Shown: in pieces, positions 50,691 through 60,879 of the stretch | How positions within the stretch are numbered: the first letter of the stretch is position 1 | Layout of the letters: each line of letters begins with the position of its first letter | Origin: Microbacterium sp. W4I20 | GTDB lineage: Bacteria > Actinomycetota > Actinomycetes > Actinomycetales > Microbacteriaceae | NCBI RefSeq assembly: GCF_030816505.1 | Contig: NZ_JAUSYB010000001.1 | Coordinates: 1,798,001 to 1,862,000, forward strand | Length of the DNA stretch: 64,000 bases | Reading direction: 5' to 3' | Made by a program: the position numbers and the translations under genes | Notes under the pieces: model-generated | Databases searched by the model: none | Seen by the model: only the letters and a program-made list of their open reading frames with translations | Told to the model about the DNA's origin: nothing

Positions 50691-51650
50691 TTACTGCGCG
50701 ACGAGCTCGGCGAGCGCCGCGCGCAGGTCGTCGACGGGCAGCTCGACGATGGTGGCCTCGCCGCGCTTCTCCTCTTCCAGGGCTGCGACGACGCGGTCGT
50801 CGCGGTAGGTCTTCTCGAGGAGCCTCCAGGCCGGGTCATCGGCGCGGTCGGCGGTCGTGGCGACGACGATCACGTAGGGGCTCGAGGTGGTGGCGGCCGA
50901 GTCCTCGAGCACGAGGGCGTCGTCGCTGGTGATCTCGAGCGCCGGGTCGAAGTCGTCGGTCGCGATCACGACGGCCGAGATGGTCGGGTCGCTGTAGCTG
51001 GTCTGCACCGACTCGTGGGCGATGCGCACGAGCTCGACCCCGCGCGGGTTCGAGGTGATGTCCTCCTCGGTCGGGAAGACGCCGGCGTTCTCGTCGACCT
51101 CGATGACACCGGCGGTCTGCAGGATGAACAGCGCGCGCGAGAAGTTCGCGGGGTCGTCGGGAACGGCGACCTTCGCCCCCTCGGGAATGTCGTCCGCCGA
51201 CTCGAGATCCTCCGAGAACAGACCCCACGCCGAGATCACCGTCGAGAAGACGGGGGTGATGTCCGAGTCGTTCTCCTTGTTGAACTGACTCAGCCACGCG
51301 ACGTGCTGGAAGGAGTTGCCGTCGACCTCGCCCTCGACGAGCGCGGTGTTCGGCAGGTAGGGGTCGTCGAAGTTCACGAAGGTGAGGTCGAGGCCGTTCT
51401 CCCGGCCGACCTCGATGATCGCGTCCTGGAAGTCGCTCTGCGCGGTGTCGGCGATCGTCAGCGGGATCAGCTCGTCCTCGCCATCGCCGGCAGCCTCGGG
51501 GGTCGCGTTCTGCACCACGATCGGGATGACGATGGCCGCGGCGATCGCCACGACGGCGACGGCTCCGCCGATCAGCCACAGACGCTTGCGCGACTTCTGC
51601 TTCGCGAGGTGCGCGTCGATCTCGCTCTGGGTCTGATTCTGCTCTGACAT
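50691..51650 (-). CDS. metQ: MetQ/NlpA-family substrate-binding protein with N-terminal membrane anchor
   Basis: The 319-residue protein from ATG 51648-51650 (AGGAG upstream) has a charged N-terminus and one hydrophobic helix (about 24-47) but no lipobox Cys. The NlpA-type domain follows (FVNFDDPYLPNTALVEGEVDG, VAWLSQFNKENDS, ADDIPEGAKVAVPDDPANFSRAL). It is the first gene of the metQ-metN-metI-oxidase-aminotransferase run. Loss of the usual lipid anchor in favour of a membrane helix is unusual for this family but not unknown. Confidence 0.9.
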   Translation of the reverse strand: MSEQNQTQSEIDAHLAKQKSRKRLWLIGGAVAVVAIAAAIVIPIVVQNATPEAAGDGEDELIPLTIADTAQSDFQDAIIEVGRENGLDLTFVNFDDPYLPNTALVEGEVDGNSFQHVAWLSQFNKENDSDITPVFSTVISAWGLFSEDLESADDIPEGAKVAVPDDPANFSRALFILQTAGVIEVDENAGVFPTEEDITSNPRGVELVRIAHESVQTSYSDPTISAVVIATDDFDPALEITSDDALVLEDSAATTSSPYVIVVATTADRADDPAWRLLEKTYRDDRVVAALEEEKRGEATIVELPVDDLRAALAELVAQ

Positions 51651-51845
51651 GAGGGGCTCCTGCGAGGTGGGCGGGTCGTCGGGAGTGCGTCCCACGTCGG
51701 TGACCGACCGTTCGGGCGGCGGCGCGACAGATGCGGGATGTGTTCCGACGTTAGCCGCGGGGCCACCGGGGGCACGATCCAGGCGGTAACGCGCGGAAAC
51801 ACGAGCGGGGCTCGTCGTGCGGGAAAGGCGAGCGGACGGCGGGTT

Positions 51846-51851
51846 TAGAGT
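51846..51851 (+). promoter_or_regulatory. Leaderless -10 of the lipid kinase gene
   Basis: TAGAGT followed by AGCGCC and the ATG at 51858. No Shine-Dalgarno sequence is present, which fits leaderless translation. Confidence 0.6.
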
Positions 51852-51857
51852 AGCGCC

Positions 51858-52856
51858 ATGACCTCGCCCGTGCCCGTCCGACGACAGGCGGCGCTCGTCT
51901 ACAACCCCATCAAGGTCGACGAGAAGAGGCTGCGCGCCGCGGTGCGGGATCTGTCGCGCGAGGCCGGGTGGGAGCATCCGGCCTTCTATCCCACGACGAT
52001 TCAGGATGCCGGTCAGGCCGCCACCGCGCAGGCTCTCGCACGCGGCGTCGATGTCGTGCTGGTGGCCGGCGGAGACGGCACCGTGCGCGCGGTGTCGGAG
52101 GCGATCGCGAACACCGGGGTGCCGCTCGCGATCCTCCCGAGTGGCACCGGCAATCTGCTGGCCCGCAATCTGGGGCTCCCGCTCGGCGACCCGGCGGAGA
52201 TGATCCGGGCCGCCCTGGGCGACTTCCGATTGCCCATCGACATCGGATGGGCGCGGATCAACCGTGCGAACGGGGAGGTATCGGAGCACGCCTTCGTCGT
52301 GCTGGCCGGCATCGGCCTCGACGCCGACATGATCGCGAACACCCGCTCAGACCTGAAGAGGTCGGTGGGGTGGATCGCGTACGTCGACGGGGCCGCCCGC
52401 TCGCTTCCGCGCGCCCGCCCCTTCCGCGCGGTCTATCAGATCGACGACGGGCGCCTGCATTCGACGAAGGTGCACAGCATCCTGTTCGCGAACTGCGGCA
52501 CCCTGCCGGGCGGCATCGCGTTGATTCCGGATGCGTCCATCACCGACGCGACCCTCGACGTCGCGGTCATCCAGCCCACGGGCATGCTCGGCTGGCTCGG
52601 AGTCTGGCGGAAGATCTGGTGGGACAACTCGGTCCTGCGGCGCTTCCGCGCCGGTCGCCGCGTGCTGGAACGTCGTGGCCGGGATGCATCGGTGCATTAC
52701 TTCCGGGGGCTCGCGGCCGAGGTCGCGCCGCCGGGCCCCACCCCGATCGAGCTGGACGGCGACGAGTTCGGCGAGGCCGTGCGGATGACCTGCCGCACCG
52801 ACCCCGGGGCGCTGCTGCTCGCGCTGCCCGCGGGGCACCCCGTCTCGATGCTCTGA
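51858..52856 (+). CDS. Diacylglycerol kinase-family lipid kinase (DagK/YegS)
   Basis: The 332-residue protein has the kinase motifs VAGGDGTVRAVSE, LPSGTGNLLARNL and a C-terminal IELDGDEFGEA. The family phosphorylates diacylglycerol or related lipids, recycling it to phosphatidic acid at the membrane. It is a single gene read divergently from metQ and ends 16 bases before a converging lipoprotein gene. The lipid substrate is inferred from the family. Confidence 0.92.
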   Translation: MTSPVPVRRQAALVYNPIKVDEKRLRAAVRDLSREAGWEHPAFYPTTIQDAGQAATAQALARGVDVVLVAGGDGTVRAVSEAIANTGVPLAILPSGTGNLLARNLGLPLGDPAEMIRAALGDFRLPIDIGWARINRANGEVSEHAFVVLAGIGLDADMIANTRSDLKRSVGWIAYVDGAARSLPRARPFRAVYQIDDGRLHSTKVHSILFANCGTLPGGIALIPDASITDATLDVAVIQPTGMLGWLGVWRKIWWDNSVLRRFRAGRRVLERRGRDASVHYFRGLAAEVAPPGPTPIELDGDEFGEAVRMTCRTDPGALLLALPAGHPVSML

Positions 52857-52872
52857 GCGTCAGCGCAGGCGA

Positions 52873-53595
52873 TCAGCCGATCCGGATGGTGCCATCGAGT
52901 CCGTCTCCGACGAGCGTCAGGGTGAACGGCCCGTCGTCGTCCACAGCATCCTCCCCGAAGTCGAGGATCGTGCCGCGAGGGCCCATGTCCATGGTGCAGA
53001 TCTGCTGATCATCGGTGACGAAGGTCGCGGTGCCCGCGTTCCCTGCACCCTCGAGCGACTCGACCACCGGTACGCACGACGACGATCCCCAGGTCAGGAG
53101 CACGAGCCCGCCGTCATCGAACCAGGCGGCCGTCGACATCCCGGTCTCGAGCCCGGACTCGCCGGTGGCCGCCGGGTCGCCGTCGATGTCGACGTCGTCG
53201 TTCACGTCGCCGTAGGTCACCTGCAGCGTGATGTCGGACTTCGGGTCGACTCCCTCCGGAAGGGCGCCGAGGCTCGCCCGCGGGACGAGATCCTTCGTGC
53301 ACGCCGCATCGCCGGGAACGTCGACGAGCGTGACGGTGACCGTCTGCCCGTCGGCGGAGACCTGATCGACCTGCGGCACGCACGTCGACGACCCGGACGT
53401 GATGACCGCGAACATGCGTCCGTTGTCGAGCAGTACGCCTTCGACGTCGTTGCGGTCGTCGGCGTCCTCGGGCGCGGACGACGGCGCGGCGGAGCTCGTC
53501 GGGGTCTCGGCGCCCGGCGTCGTGGTGCAGCCCGCGAGGAGCGCGACCGCGGCGAATGCGGAGAGGACGGCGGCGTAGCGAGTGCGGAGGGCCAT
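52873..53595 (-). CDS. Putative lipoprotein, unknown function
   Basis: The 240-residue product from ATG 53593-53595 has a signal peptide with lipobox LLAGC and a Ser/Pro/Ala-rich linker. Two similar halves follow, each with a conserved Cys segment (SGSSTCVPQVDQVSADG and GSSSCVPVVESLEGAG), suggesting an internal duplication of a small secreted domain. TACCCT six bases before the ATG supports this start as leaderless. I do not recognise a named family. Confidence 0.8.
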   Translation of the reverse strand: MALRTRYAAVLSAFAAVALLAGCTTTPGAETPTSSAAPSSAPEDADDRNDVEGVLLDNGRMFAVITSGSSTCVPQVDQVSADGQTVTVTLVDVPGDAACTKDLVPRASLGALPEGVDPKSDITLQVTYGDVNDDVDIDGDPAATGESGLETGMSTAAWFDDGGLVLLTWGSSSCVPVVESLEGAGNAGTATFVTDDQQICTMDMGPRGTILDFGEDAVDDDGPFTLTLVGDGLDGTIRIG

Positions 53596-53601
53596 GCTCA
53601 C

Positions 53602-53607
53602 AGGGTA
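53602..53607 (-). promoter_or_regulatory. Leaderless -10 of the lipoprotein gene
   Basis: TACCCT on the minus strand, then GTGAGC and the ATG. It fixes the start at 53595 against upstream in-frame alternatives. Confidence 0.55.
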
Positions 53608-53654
53608 CCCGGCGGGCATGACGGAGTCACCCGGTCGAGCGGCGCAGCGGACGG

Positions 53655-55115
53655 CTACTGCAGCGCCGAGGTGAGTCGCGCGAGGTTGTCGAGCACCGTG
53701 GAGCGCAGGGGTTGCTGCATCCACTCCTCGAGCGTCAGCTCTCGACTGAGGGATCGGTACTGATCCTCCACCTCGCGCATCTCGGAGACGAACTCCTGCC
53801 CGCGCACCAGCATCGACACCTCGAGGTTCAGGCCGAACGACCGCATGTCCATGTTGCTCGACCCGATGACCGCGACCTCGTCGTCGATCGTGAGCGTCTT
53901 GGTGTGCAGGATGTACGGCTTGCGGTACATCCAGATGCGCACGCCCGCCTTCAGCAGCACCTCGTAGTAGCTGCGCTGGGCGTGGTAGACCATCGCCTGG
54001 TCGCCCTCTTCCGAGACGAACAGCTCGACGTGCACGCCACGGTCGACCGCCGCGGTGACCGCCAGCAGCAGCGCCTCGTCGGGGACGAAGTACGGGCTGA
54101 CGATCATGATCTTGTGCTTCGCCGCGTACAGCAGCCCGAGGAAGAGACGCAGGTTGTTCTCGACCTCGAATCCCGGCCCCGAGGGGACGACCTGGCAGTC
54201 CAGATCGCCCGACCCGATGTCGGCGTGCGAGATGTCGATCTCCTCGAGCACCTCATCGGTCTCGCTGTACCAGTCGCTGAGGAAGATGGCGTTCACGCTC
54301 AGCACGACCGGACCGTCGATGCGCACCATCAGGTCGACCCAGTGGAGTCCGCGTTTGATGTTCCGTCGCAGGTTGTAGGTCGAGTCGGTGATGTTCTGGG
54401 AGCCGAGGAAGGCGATCTTGCCGTCCACGACGAGGAGCTTGCGGTGATTGCGCAGGTCAGGGCGCTGCATCCGCCCCTTCAACGGCTGGACGGGCAGCAT
54501 CAGGTGCCAGTCGGCGCCCATCGCATTGAGTCTCTTGATGGTCTTCTTGTAGCGGGGCTTGCCGCGGTTGGCCCAGTGGTCGAGCAGCACGCGCACTTCG
54601 ACACCGCGGGCCGCGACCTCTTCCATCGCGCGGAAGAAGTCGTCCGTGGCCGCATCGGACTGCAGGATGTAGAACTCGACGTGGACGTAGTCCTTCGCCT
54701 CGCGGATGGCGGCGGCCATCGCATCCAACGACTCCTGGTAGTCCGAGATCAGGTGCGCGCCGTTGTCGCCGGAGAGCGGCAGCGCACCCAGCCGCTGATT
54801 CATCTCGACGATCGGGCCGAACCACCCCGGAGCGTGCGGCCGCAGGGTCCCGAAGTGCAGGTGCTCGCTCGTTTGCGCGATGTACTCGTTGATCTGGTCC
54901 TGCTTGCGGCGCCGGGCCCGCGGGAGCCGTGGGTTGCCGATCAGGAGGAAGAGGAAGACGCCGACGAACGGGATGAAGAACACCGCGAGGAGCCAGGCCA
55001 TCGCGGCGGTGGGTCGGCGGTTGCGCGGGATGACGATGATCGCCGTGGTGCGGATGACCAGGTCGAGGGCCAGCAGGAAGGCGGCGATCCACCATCCCCA
55101 GGTCTCCGCCGTCAT
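53655..55115 (-). CDS. cls: Cardiolipin synthase
   Basis: The 486-residue protein has two N-terminal membrane helices (about 7-60) and two phospholipase-D motifs: HRKLLVVDGKIAFLGSQN and HTKTLTIDDEVAVIGSSN. Each carries the HxKxxxxD catalytic set. It condenses phosphatidylglycerol molecules to cardiolipin at the inner membrane. GAGGGGCAACG precedes the ATG. Length and motifs are normal for ClsA-type enzymes. Confidence 0.93.
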   Translation of the reverse strand: MTAETWGWWIAAFLLALDLVIRTTAIIVIPRNRRPTAAMAWLLAVFFIPFVGVFLFLLIGNPRLPRARRRKQDQINEYIAQTSEHLHFGTLRPHAPGWFGPIVEMNQRLGALPLSGDNGAHLISDYQESLDAMAAAIREAKDYVHVEFYILQSDAATDDFFRAMEEVAARGVEVRVLLDHWANRGKPRYKKTIKRLNAMGADWHLMLPVQPLKGRMQRPDLRNHRKLLVVDGKIAFLGSQNITDSTYNLRRNIKRGLHWVDLMVRIDGPVVLSVNAIFLSDWYSETDEVLEEIDISHADIGSGDLDCQVVPSGPGFEVENNLRLFLGLLYAAKHKIMIVSPYFVPDEALLLAVTAAVDRGVHVELFVSEEGDQAMVYHAQRSYYEVLLKAGVRIWMYRKPYILHTKTLTIDDEVAVIGSSNMDMRSFGLNLEVSMLVRGQEFVSEMREVEDQYRSLSRELTLEEWMQQPLRSTVLDNLARLTSALQ

Positions 55116-55203
55116 CGTTGCCCCTCACTTCGGCGGCGTTCGCCGTACGTCGGCGCCGTCGCCCGCGCGTCTGCTACACAGTAGCCGATGGTGCAGACGT
55201 CGC

Positions 55204-55377
55204 TCAGACGCGAGGGGGAAGGCCGCGCGCTGCGCGCTCCTCGGCCTCGATCCGGGCGTGCACCTTCCGCTCGGTGCGGTCGGAGCGGAGGATGCCGCGG
55301 AGCACGAAGAAGAACACGACGCTCACGCCGATGGTCGGCAGGATCGACCATGCCGCAGCGAGCCAGAAGTTCTCCAT
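55204..55377 (-). CDS. Small single-pass membrane protein
   Basis: From ATG 55375-55377 the protein has 57 residues: an N-terminal helix (about 4-25, WLAAAWSILPTIGVSVVFFF) followed by a charged, basic cytoplasmic tail (RTERKVHARIEAEERAAR). TACGAT six bases before the ATG supports leaderless expression and this start over an upstream GTG. It resembles the small hypothetical membrane proteins common in Microbacteriaceae. Function is unknown. Confidence 0.75.
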   Translation of the reverse strand: MENFWLAAAWSILPTIGVSVVFFFVLRGILRSDRTERKVHARIEAEERAARGLPPRV

Positions 55378-55489
55378 CCCTCCATCGTACGCGAGCCACT
55401 CCTCGTACACAGTCGGGGCCTTTCAGCGACTGCCTCCACAGGACGCGGATCCGCCCCACGAGGATGCCCCGATCGATGACACTCCTGGC

Positions 55490-56608
55490 ATGACAACACT
55501 GCTTCGTGCTTCCGGCTCCGCCGAATTCCTCCGCATCGTCCCCGCCCTTGCCGGCTTCACCCCACGACAGAGCATCGTGCTGCTGCCGTTCCGCGACTCG
55601 CGCACGTATGGCGCGATGCGTCTCGACCTCCCCGGTCCCGACCTCTCCCTGGAGGACTACGCCGATGCCGCGGTCGGTCTGGTCGCGCGGGTCGAGGGAA
55701 CAGACGCGGTCGCCGTGGTGGTGTACACCGACGAGGCGGCGCACCCGACCCGCGACGGCCTGGTGCTGCCGTTCGCCGTCGAGGTGGACGAGCTGCTGGG
55801 ATGCGCCGCGGAGGCAGGACTCCGCGTGGTCGACGCTCTCTGCGTCACGCCGGCAGGCTGGTCGAGCTACCTCGATGAGGACCCGGAGATCGGTCCGTCC
55901 GACGAGATCGAGCCGCTTCGCGATGCACCGTCCGAGGGTGATGTGTCCGGCGACCAGTCGACCGGATCGGACCTTCCGGAGATCGGCTTCATCGAGAAGG
56001 AACGCGTCGGGCAGGCGCTGGTCGATCTCACGCGCCTGCTCGGTCACGATGGTCACGGGAAGCCGAGCGGGCGCGAGAACCCCGCCGCGATCGCCGCCCT
56101 CGTCATGCTCGAAGACGTCCCGGCGTTCTTCGAGTCGGTGCTGCGCTCACCCGACGATCTGCCGCCGTTCGCGACCGCCGCACTGCTCTGGTGCCTGAAT
56201 CGCCCGCTGTTCCGCGATGTGGCCATCGCGCAGTGGGCGACGGACCTGGCCGGAGGCATGCGCACCCTCGAGGCCCAGCTCGCGTTCTCGGCGACGGGCG
56301 AGACCGTGCCCGACGACCTCGGAGCCGTGTTCCTCGGGCAGGGTCCCGCTCCCGACACCGATCGCCTTCGGGTCGCCCTGACCGTCGTCCGGGAGGCGGC
56401 GGCACGAGCGCCCCGGGAGTTCCGGCCGGCACCGCTCACGGCAGCAGCCTGGCTGTCCTGGGCTCTGGGGCGCTCGACCCACGCGGGGCACTACCTCGAA
56501 CGGGTGCGAGAGATCGACCCGCAGTATGGACTCGCCGCGCTGCTCGGCACCATGATCGGCGGGGCGATGCTGCCGGAGTGGGCGTTCCGGCGAGGACCGC
56601 TCGGATGA
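55490..56608 (+). CDS. DUF4192 domain-containing protein
   Basis: The 372-residue protein begins [20 protein letters not shown] and shows the DUF4192 pattern [18 protein letters not shown] near the N-terminus and a C-terminal [23 protein letters not shown]. The family is found in actinobacteria and has no established function. GACACT lies six bases before the ATG, a possible weak leaderless -10. It converges on lysS with a 16-base gap. Confidence 0.88.
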   Translation: MTTLLRASGSAEFLRIVPALAGFTPRQSIVLLPFRDSRTYGAMRLDLPGPDLSLEDYADAAVGLVARVEGTDAVAVVVYTDEAAHPTRDGLVLPFAVEVDELLGCAAEAGLRVVDALCVTPAGWSSYLDEDPEIGPSDEIEPLRDAPSEGDVSGDQSTGSDLPEIGFIEKERVGQALVDLTRLLGHDGHGKPSGRENPAAIAALVMLEDVPAFFESVLRSPDDLPPFATAALLWCLNRPLFRDVAIAQWATDLAGGMRTLEAQLAFSATGETVPDDLGAVFLGQGPAPDTDRLRVALTVVREAAARAPREFRPAPLTAAAWLSWALGRSTHAGHYLERVREIDPQYGLAALLGTMIGGAMLPEWAFRRGPLG

Positions 56609-56624
56609 CGGTCCGGCCGCTCGC

Positions 56625-58157
<1,533 letters not shown>

Positions 58158-58224
58158 GTGCGGGCTCCTTGAAGTCCTCACCAGTTTACCGAGCCGGGAT
58201 GCCGAGACTGCGGCGTCGCCTGGG

Positions 58225-58230
58225 TAGCCT
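58225..58230 (+). promoter_or_regulatory. Leaderless -10 of the DUF2207 gene
   Basis: TAGCCT, then CGAAGC and the ATG at 58237, the same spacing as at serS, the lipid kinase and other genes here. Confidence 0.55.
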
Positions 58231-58236
58231 CGAAGC

Positions 58237-60129
58237 ATGGCCGCCACACGCACTCTCCGCGCGCTCGCAGCACTCGCCCTCGCTCTCGCCGCGGTCGCCA
58301 CGCCCGGCGTGGCCTCTGCAGCCGTCGCTCCCGGAACCGCCTCCTCCCTGCCGTCGCAGGCAGCCGGGTCGGCGGCGGCCGACGTCGACGATTTCTCGTA
58401 CGCCTCGTGGGACGCCCGATACGAGGTCGGGCTCGACGCCGAGGGCCGCGCCCGCATGCACGTCACCGAGACCGTCGTCGCCCGCTTCCCCCCATACGAC
58501 CAGAACCGGGGCATCGTCCGCGGACTGCCGACGTCGTACGAGGGCGCGAGCACCGAGACCCGGGTGCTGTCCGTCACGGACGACTCCGGGGCGGACGTGC
58601 CGTTCGAGACCGACGAAGAGGACGGCCTGCTCCTGATCCTCACCGGCGACGACGACTTCGTGCAGGGGCTCACCACCTACGTGATCGAGTACGAGATGCA
58701 GGACGTGATCCTGGCGGCGGACGCGTCGAGAGGGTCGCGTGGCGAGCGGGCGGGGACGCCGGCGGTGGACGAGTTCTACTGGGACCTCCTCCCTCTCGAC
58801 AGCACGCAGGCCATCGAGCGGTTCCGCGCCGACATCGTGTTCGATGCCGCGATGAGCAAGCGCCTCGCGGGATCCGCGAGCTGCTACGCCGGCGTCTCGG
58901 GTGCGACCGAGGAGTGCTCGCTCGACGGACCGGCGATCGACGGCGATGTCGCGACGTTCCGTGTCGAATCGGGTGAGCGCGCGGCCGGAGACGGAGTGAC
59001 GGTGGCGATCGGCTTCGAACCGGGCACCGCGACCCAGCCCTCCGCCCGCACCCCGAACCCGGTGACCGACACCGTCCCTCTGATCGCCGCCATCGGCGCC
59101 GGGGCGCTGTCCGTCGGCGCCTGGGCGACGGTGTGGGCCTTCCAGCGCCGCCGCCGCACGGCGACCGGCGTCGTCGTCGCCCAGTTCGACGTGCCCGACT
59201 CGATGCCGCCCCTGCTCGCCGCCGCGCTGATCCCCGGCGCGAAGGACATCATCCCCGCTGAGATCGTGCACCTCGCCGTGCGCGGAACGCTGCGCATCGA
59301 AGAAGGAGGCTCCCCGGAGCATCCGCGGTTGCGAAGGATCCCCGACTCACGGATCCCCGACCAGCTCGACGTCGAGGCGCTCGACGCGCTGTTCCTCAAG
59401 GCGAATGCCGGGGGCGTCGTCGACGTCCCCACGTCCAGCGAGGCGTTCGCGGACCGGATGAACGCGCTGCTCCAGAGCGGCAAGAGCACCGCGGAATCGC
59501 GCGGCCTCACCACCGCAGCCCGTAGTCGCGGCGCAGTCATCGTGCAGTGGTGCGCCATCGCACTCGTGCTCCTCGGGCTCGGCGTCTCCCTCGTGGGCGT
59601 GATCACCGGACGGCTCTCCGCCATCCCTGCCCTCGTCGCCGTCTCGTTCGGCGTGGTCCTCGTGCTCATCGCGTGCTTCTACTCGTTCTCGAAGCACACC
59701 GTGCTCACGACCGAAGGCGCGCGGGAGCTCGAATACCTGAAGGGCGTCGAGGAGTTCATCCGCGTCGCGGAGGCGGACCGGCTCCGCATGCTGCAGTCGT
59801 ACAGCGGGGCGGAGCGCCGCACGGACGGCGGAGCCGATGTCATTCACGTGTACGAGCGCCTGCTGCCCTACGCGATGCTGTTCGGCATGGAGAAGGAGTG
59901 GGGCGACGTGCTCGAGCGCGTCTATTCCGCCGAGCAGCACGGTCCGTCCTGGATCGGTGACCCCTCCTCCCCCTACGTCGGCGTGTACCTGTCCTCGTTC
60001 ACGGCGTCGTCACACGCGGCAGCGACGTACAGCTCGCCGTCCGCCGGGACGTCGTCGAGCTCGGGGGGCTCGTTCGGCGGAGGCTTCTCCGGCGGCGGGG
60101 GCGGCGGCGGATTCTCCGGCGGCCGCTGA
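58237..60129 (+). CDS. DUF2207 domain-containing membrane protein
   Basis: The 630-residue protein has a signal peptide, an extracytoplasmic DUF2207 domain (about 50-260; FPPYDQNRGIVRGLPTSYEG), a membrane helix near 285, a cytoplasmic part with LDALFLKANAGGVVD, two further helices near 435-485 and a Gly/Ser-rich C-terminus (GGSFGGGFSGGGGGGG). This is the normal layout of the family, which is widespread but functionally undefined. It stands alone, divergent from lysS and convergent with the DUF2520 gene. Confidence 0.9.
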   Translation: MAATRTLRALAALALALAAVATPGVASAAVAPGTASSLPSQAAGSAAADVDDFSYASWDARYEVGLDAEGRARMHVTETVVARFPPYDQNRGIVRGLPTSYEGASTETRVLSVTDDSGADVPFETDEEDGLLLILTGDDDFVQGLTTYVIEYEMQDVILAADASRGSRGERAGTPAVDEFYWDLLPLDSTQAIERFRADIVFDAAMSKRLAGSASCYAGVSGATEECSLDGPAIDGDVATFRVESGERAAGDGVTVAIGFEPGTATQPSARTPNPVTDTVPLIAAIGAGALSVGAWATVWAFQRRRRTATGVVVAQFDVPDSMPPLLAAALIPGAKDIIPAEIVHLAVRGTLRIEEGGSPEHPRLRRIPDSRIPDQLDVEALDALFLKANAGGVVDVPTSSEAFADRMNALLQSGKSTAESRGLTTAARSRGAVIVQWCAIALVLLGLGVSLVGVITGRLSAIPALVAVSFGVVLVLIACFYSFSKHTVLTTEGARELEYLKGVEEFIRVAEADRLRMLQSYSGAERRTDGGADVIHVYERLLPYAMLFGMEKEWGDVLERVYSAEQHGPSWIGDPSSPYVGVYLSSFTASSHAAATYSSPSAGTSSSSGGSFGGGFSGGGGGGGFSGGR

Positions 60130-60182
60130 GAGGCCCGGCGGCCGCTGGGGCGCGATCGTCCGTCGGAGCCTGCGGCCGTCCG

Positions 60183-60875
60183 TCAGATCAACGCGGGAGG
60201 ATCGGATGCTTCGCGCAGCGCGCGTTCGACGGTCGACTGCACGAGCGCCGAGAGATAGCCGCCCGGGTTCTCCACGCCGATCTCGCGCAGCCGCGCGGTC
60301 GACTGACCGATGATCGACCGCGAGAACTCGGTGGCGGTGTGGATGGCGTCGGCGTAGGCCGGGCGGTCCTCCTCGGCGATCACGATGGGCTCGCACCCGA
60401 TCTCCACGGCGAGGGCCTGGGCGATCGGCAGCACCGCCGCCGGCGCCGTCACGGCAGCGAAACCCGCCTGCAGCTGCCGCAGATCGATCGACGTGCCGGT
60501 GAAGGTGATCGCGGGATGCACGGCCAGCGGAATGGCTCCGCGCTCGGCGGCGGGGCGCAGCACCTCGATGCCGTGGGACGCGTCCGTGTGCAGCACCAGC
60601 TGACCGACCTGCCAGCCGCCGACCTCGGCGATACCCGCGACCAGCGAGGGAAGCTGTTCCGTCGGGACCGCGAGGATGACCAGCTCGGCGCGGCGCACGA
60701 CCTCGAGGGCGTCGAGGATAGGCACGTCCGGCAGCACCGCGGATGCCCGCTCGTCGTCGGACCCGCTCGTGATCCCGACGACGGCGTGCCCGGCGCCGCC
60801 GAGTGCCGCCCCGATGACGGGTCCGACCCGACCGGCGCCGATGATGCCGACGCCGAGACGTCCGTCTCGCACCAC
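60183..60875 (-). CDS. Rossmann-fold oxidoreductase-like protein, DUF2520
   Basis: From GTG 60873-60875 (GGGGGA upstream, inside the end of the preceding gene) the product has 230 residues. It opens with the nucleotide-binding motif VGIIGAGRVGPVIGAALGGA. A C-terminal helical domain with HPAITFTGT and YADAIHTATEFSRSIIGQS fits DUF2520. Proteins of this kind lie in the pan/fol neighbourhood of many actinobacteria and look like NAD(P)-dependent reductases. No reaction is proven. It is the last gene of the folK-DUF3180-PH-PH run. Confidence 0.85.
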   Translation of the reverse strand: MVRDGRLGVGIIGAGRVGPVIGAALGGAGHAVVGITSGSDDERASAVLPDVPILDALEVVRRAELVILAVPTEQLPSLVAGIAEVGGWQVGQLVLHTDASHGIEVLRPAAERGAIPLAVHPAITFTGTSIDLRQLQAGFAAVTAPAAVLPIAQALAVEIGCEPIVIAEEDRPAYADAIHTATEFSRSIIGQSTARLREIGVENPGGYLSALVQSTVERALREASDPPALI

Positions 60876-60879
60876 GGCG

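Noticed and set aside
51651-51857. Possible SAM or methionine riboswitch before metQ
   Set aside because: I looked for SAM-type cores and stems and saw none that I could support.
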